Made by a program: the position numbers and the translations under genes. Under the pieces are notes generated by a model. The model did no database searches. It saw nothing but the letters and a program-made list of their open reading frames with translations, and was not told where the DNA came from. From positions 1-44,663 of the forward strand of contig CAIMAQ010000009.1 in the NCBI GenBank assembly GCA_903839035.1: a stretch of DNA of 44,663 nt. The letters run 5' to 3'. Source of the DNA: an uncultured Opitutia bacterium. GTDB lineage: Bacteria; Verrucomicrobiota; Verrucomicrobiia; Opitutales; Opitutaceae. Below, piece after piece: positions 42,068 through 44,663 of the stretch (position 1 is its first letter; each line of letters begins with the position of its first letter).

Positions 42068-43285
42068 CTATTTGACCAGCGTGGCGCCGGTCAGCCGGGC
42101 AACGGCGCCAAGCGTGGTCTGCGCCGCATTCAGGCCGAGGCGAAAATCCTTGTCGTCAAAGGTCGCGTACAAATCCGTCGGCTGGTGCCAGTGCGGGTCC
42201 GAACCGGCGCCGATTTCGCGGCCGCGCTCGTTCTCGCGCAGGCTGACCGCGGGCACCAGGTCCATGAAGGGCGTGCTGTCGGTGTTGGTCATGTGCTGGC
42301 CGACCGTCGCGGGGTAATCCGTGGCGTAAGCCTCGTTCGCGTCGGCCAGGGCCCAGGCGAGTTGCTGCGCGCCCGCGGCGAACTTCGCCTTCGACTGAAA
42401 CTCGATGTTCACATCCGCCTCGGGCCGCTGCTCCTTCGCGACCGTGCCATCCGCGCGCGGCATGCCGTGGTCAAACAGCATCATGTCGTGCTGGATCATG
42501 CCCAGCCAGCGCGGCTCGGGATACTGGCCGGAGCCCACTGGATCCTCTTTGCCCTGCAGGGCCGCGCGCTGTGCGACGTAGGCATAGGCGCCGTTGAGCC
42601 CGGTCTCCTCGTTGTTCCAAATCACAAAACGGATCGAGTACTCCGTCTTGACGTCCGGTGACGCCAGGACGCGCGCCAATTCCATGACCAGCGCGGTGCC
42701 GGAGCCGTCGTCGTTCGCCGCCTCGCCCCAGCCGTGGCCATCCATGTGGGCGCCGATGATGTACATCTGTTCCGGGTGGGTCGTGCCGACCTTCGTGCAA
42801 TAAACCTCCTCGCGCAGGCCCACGTCCCCCGGCTGGGCGTTGAGGGCGCGGAGCTTCACATCGGGCTGGCGGAGCGGGTCGTTGTTCACCCCGGTGGGCG
42901 CAATCACCCCGCGGTAGCGTCCGCCGCCCTGCGCCGCATCCGGGCGGTTGGCGATGGCCGGACCGCTCGGCCGGCGCGGGTCGGTCGGGAAAAAATTATA
43001 CTTGATGCGCTGCGTGTTGGTGTAGCCGTAACCTTTGAGCTGCGCCTCAATCCAGTCGGTCGCCGCGCGGTTGCGGTCGGTGCCCTGCCGGCGGTCGCCG
43101 AACTGCGTGAGCCCCTTGATCGCCGCCTTGTAGCGCTCCAGCCCGAGCCGGCCCACGAGCACCTTGATCGGATCCGCCGGCGCGGGAACAGGTGCCACAG
43201 CAGGCGCCGCCGCGGAGCCGGACTGGGCGGAAGCCGACGAAACCAAGAACAGACCGAGAAAGGCCGCAAAGTAGAGGGATTTCAT
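42068..43285 (-). CDS. Exported M28-family zinc peptidase
   Basis: The 405-residue protein has a signal peptide (MKSLYFAAFLGLFLVSSASA) and an Ala/Pro linker. The di-zinc catalytic domain shows GAHMDGHGWGEAANDDGSGTA (His and bridging Asp), NNEETGLNGAYAYV (catalytic Glu pair), MTNTDSTPFMD and SDPHWHQPTDLYATFD (last His). Family members are aminopeptidases or carboxypeptidases in the periplasm or outside the cell. The start is ATG 43285, where the signal peptide begins; the frame opens 15 codons earlier. Confidence 0.92.
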   Translation of the reverse strand: MKSLYFAAFLGLFLVSSASAQSGSAAAPAVAPVPAPADPIKVLVGRLGLERYKAAIKGLTQFGDRRQGTDRNRAATDWIEAQLKGYGYTNTQRIKYNFFPTDPRRPSGPAIANRPDAAQGGGRYRGVIAPTGVNNDPLRQPDVKLRALNAQPGDVGLREEVYCTKVGTTHPEQMYIIGAHMDGHGWGEAANDDGSGTALVMELARVLASPDVKTEYSIRFVIWNNEETGLNGAYAYVAQRAALQGKEDPVGSGQYPEPRWLGMIQHDMMLFDHGMPRADGTVAKEQRPEADVNIEFQSKAKFAAGAQQLAWALADANEAYATDYPATVGQHMTNTDSTPFMDLVPAVSLRENERGREIGAGSDPHWHQPTDLYATFDDKDFRLGLNAAQTTLGAVARLTGATLVK

Positions 43286-43438
43286 CGGCCGTCTATAGGC
43301 TAGGCGGTAAACGATGGCAACCATGGCCAAACAAGGCCGGCTTTAGCCCGATTACAATCCGGCCCGCCACCCGCAAGCGACCGACACCCTGCCGGACGTT
43401 CCGCTGAGCCACCGGCAAAAACACATAACCTCAAAACT

Positions 43439-43783
43439 ATGGAAACCACGACTCCGTCCACTGGTAAATCCCCCGGCCGCGTCCTCGCCGCCATCGCGCG
43501 CTACGCCTTCGGCCTCCCGCTCGTCGTCTTCGGGCTCAACCTGTTTTCAATTTCATCCCGCAACCCAAGACGCCCATGTCCGAGGGCGCCATGGCGTTTT
43601 CCGGCGCGCTGTTCAAGAGCGGCTAGATGATGCCGTTGATCGGGGGCGACGCTGCTCGTCACCGGTGTGCTGCTGGTGACGCATCGCTTCGTGGCCCTGG
43701 CGCGGTTTGCGCCCTTCCTCCTCAACCGCATCCTGTTTCACGCCTGCCTCGAGCACACGGGTCTGCCGATGGCCGCGGGCTGA
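43439..43783 (+). pseudogene. Decayed DoxX-like membrane protein gene
   Basis: Starting from ATG 43439 (METTTPSTGKSPGRVLAAIA, then RYAFGLPLVVFGLNLF) the protein breaks at a missing T near 43547. Another frame continues NFIPQPKTPMSEGAMAFSGA then LFKSG to a TAG at 43624-43626, then MMPLIGG. A further shift near 43645 leads to TLLVTGVLLVTHRFVALARF and ends HTGLPMAAG at 43783. Read together the pieces form one continuous DoxX-like small membrane protein. Two frameshifts and one nonsense codon make it a pseudogene unless these are assembly errors. Confidence 0.8.
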
Positions 43784-43790
43784 GTCCGCC

Positions 43791-44663
43791 TCAGCGCCGG
43801 CGGCGCAGGATCATCAACCCGCGTTGCCGAAAATCCAGCGGATCACCGCCAAAGGTGGCCGTCACCTCGTAACGGTCCCCGGCCCAGTCCAGGATCTGGC
43901 CGCCCTGCTCCGGGCTCTCGCCATAGCGTTGCACGCCGTATTCGCGGAGGTCGCGGCTCACGAGGACGATCCAGTCCGGCGGCCGTTGCTCGAGGTCCCG
44001 CACGATCGCCGCCTCGCGTCCGCCACTCGTCGCCGCGGAAAAGAAGAAAAATGGCGCCACCGGGCTCGGCCGCCGGGCGAGGTAGTTGATCATTTCCCCT
44101 TCGGGCAGCACGAGCAGCGTCGCCGTCGCGCCGCCGGGCGCGGCCCGCAGCCAGTCGCTGGCCGAGCCGACAAGTTCGCCGGTTGGGTCCGTCGGCGCCG
44201 GGAACGCCAGAAATCGGTCGCGGCCCTCCCCGATGGCGTGCGTCTTCAACTGCAGCAGCTGCCGCGACTGGCCCGCAAAAAAACCGACCCCGGGTCCAAG
44301 CAGGGCGAGACAGCCCACGACGGCCATGCCCCGGCCCCACTTTTCCAGGCCGAGTCTTTCCGGTAATTCGCCGATCAGCACCGCCGGCACGAGCAGCGCG
44401 GCCAGCGCCGCCTGGTAAAATCCGAACTGGTGGATGCGCCCGTTGAGCAGCATCCGGCTCAACATGACCGCCGCGAGCACCGCGAGCAGGAGTCGCAGCA
44501 GCGGCACCCGTAAACTTGTCCCGGCCTTGGGTGCGCGCAGCACCGCGACCGCGCTGACGACGGCATAGATCAGCGCGAGGCCAAGCAGGCAGCGTCCGGC
44601 GGAGATCCATGGCAGCACCTTGACCGCAACGACCCCCAGCCCCGCCGTCAGCCCGCCGAGCAG
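43791..44663 (-). CDS. Polytopic membrane protein, glycosyltransferase-like (partial, N-terminus off window)
   Basis: The frame is open to the right edge (45 bases beyond the GTG at 44618), so the gene is cut. The visible 290 residues hold about five membrane segments, including CLLGLALIYAVVSAVAVL and AALAALLVPAVLIGEL, then a soluble C-terminal part with ATLLVLPEGEMINYLARRPS, PDWIVLVSRDLREYGVQRYG and WAGDRYEVTATFGGDPLDF. This layout, helices followed by a periplasmic domain, is that of GT39/GT83-like glycosyltransferases, but the catalytic N-terminus is not in view. A membrane glycosyltransferase-like gene is also cut by the left edge. Confidence 0.65.
   Translation of the reverse strand: MLGGLTAGLGVVAVKVLPWISAGRCLLGLALIYAVVSAVAVLRAPKAGTSLRVPLLRLLLAVLAAVMLSRMLLNGRIHQFGFYQAALAALLVPAVLIGELPERLGLEKWGRGMAVVGCLALLGPGVGFFAGQSRQLLQLKTHAIGEGRDRFLAFPAPTDPTGELVGSASDWLRAAPGGATATLLVLPEGEMINYLARRPSPVAPFFFFSAATSGGREAAIVRDLEQRPPDWIVLVSRDLREYGVQRYGESPEQGGQILDWAGDRYEVTATFGGDPLDFRQRGLMILRRRR

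Noticed and set aside
1..44663. CRISPR arrays, prophage or insertion sequences
   Set aside because: No regularly spaced direct repeats with spacers, no transposase, integrase or phage structural genes are seen; the 9-nt arrays near 40 kb have no spacers.

Overview
This 44.7 kb window is high-GC chromosomal DNA. Its gene content and style fit a bacterium of the Verrucomicrobiota, most likely an Opitutaceae relative; this is an inference from protein flavour (long PurF, TatC with a large extracytoplasmic insert, many palindromic repeats between genes) and no rRNA or other marker is present to prove it. No CRISPR array, rRNA, tRNA, prophage or complete insertion sequence was found. Most of the window is housekeeping and metabolic genes.

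Left part (1-13.8 kb): a truncated membrane glycosyltransferase-like gene, mtnA (methionine salvage), a compact unexplained locus (a foldable RNA region, a strong intrinsic terminator and two overlapping small genes, 2.2-3.0 kb), an unrecognised 466-residue protein, prfB with a classical programmed +1 frameshift, an enolase-superfamily dehydratase-like gene, a gmd-fcl-tatC run (GDP-fucose synthesis plus Tat translocase), an FMN reductase and valS. Middle part (13.8-26.5 kb): glnD, a GAF-GAF histidine kinase with a small membrane partner, a lipoprotein, an HNH protein, a DEAD-box-type RNA helicase (DETD motif) and a minus-strand cluster that looks like a sugar or sugar-acid pathway (HPS-like decarboxylase/aldolase, MDR dehydrogenase, OsmC, SDR, TIM-barrel isomerase).

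Right part (26.5-44.7 kb): a c-di-AMP (ydaO-type) riboswitch in front of a KimA-like potassium/amino-acid permease, threonine synthase, purM and purF facing a divergent single-chain purL, a secreted DUF4919-like protein overlapping an alpha-L-rhamnosidase-like gene, a four-helix-bundle protein with 9-nt tandem arrays both in front of and inside its gene, a TPM-domain protein, the decayed tail of an M13 peptidase gene, two small membrane proteins, an M28 peptidase, a decayed DoxX-like gene and the C-terminal part of a second polytopic membrane protein that runs off the window.

The most unusual aspect is the number of small palindromic elements. At least six sequence families lie between or inside genes. 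One forms an in-frame insert of about 30 residues in PurL, one supplies the valS stop codon, one contains the osmC stop codon, and one 29-nt perfect palindrome occurs twice, with a shorter relative. The best candidates for something undescribed are the RNA/small-protein locus at 2.2-3.0 kb, the paired 9-nt arrays of the four-helix-bundle gene and the TCACTTA-type palindromes.
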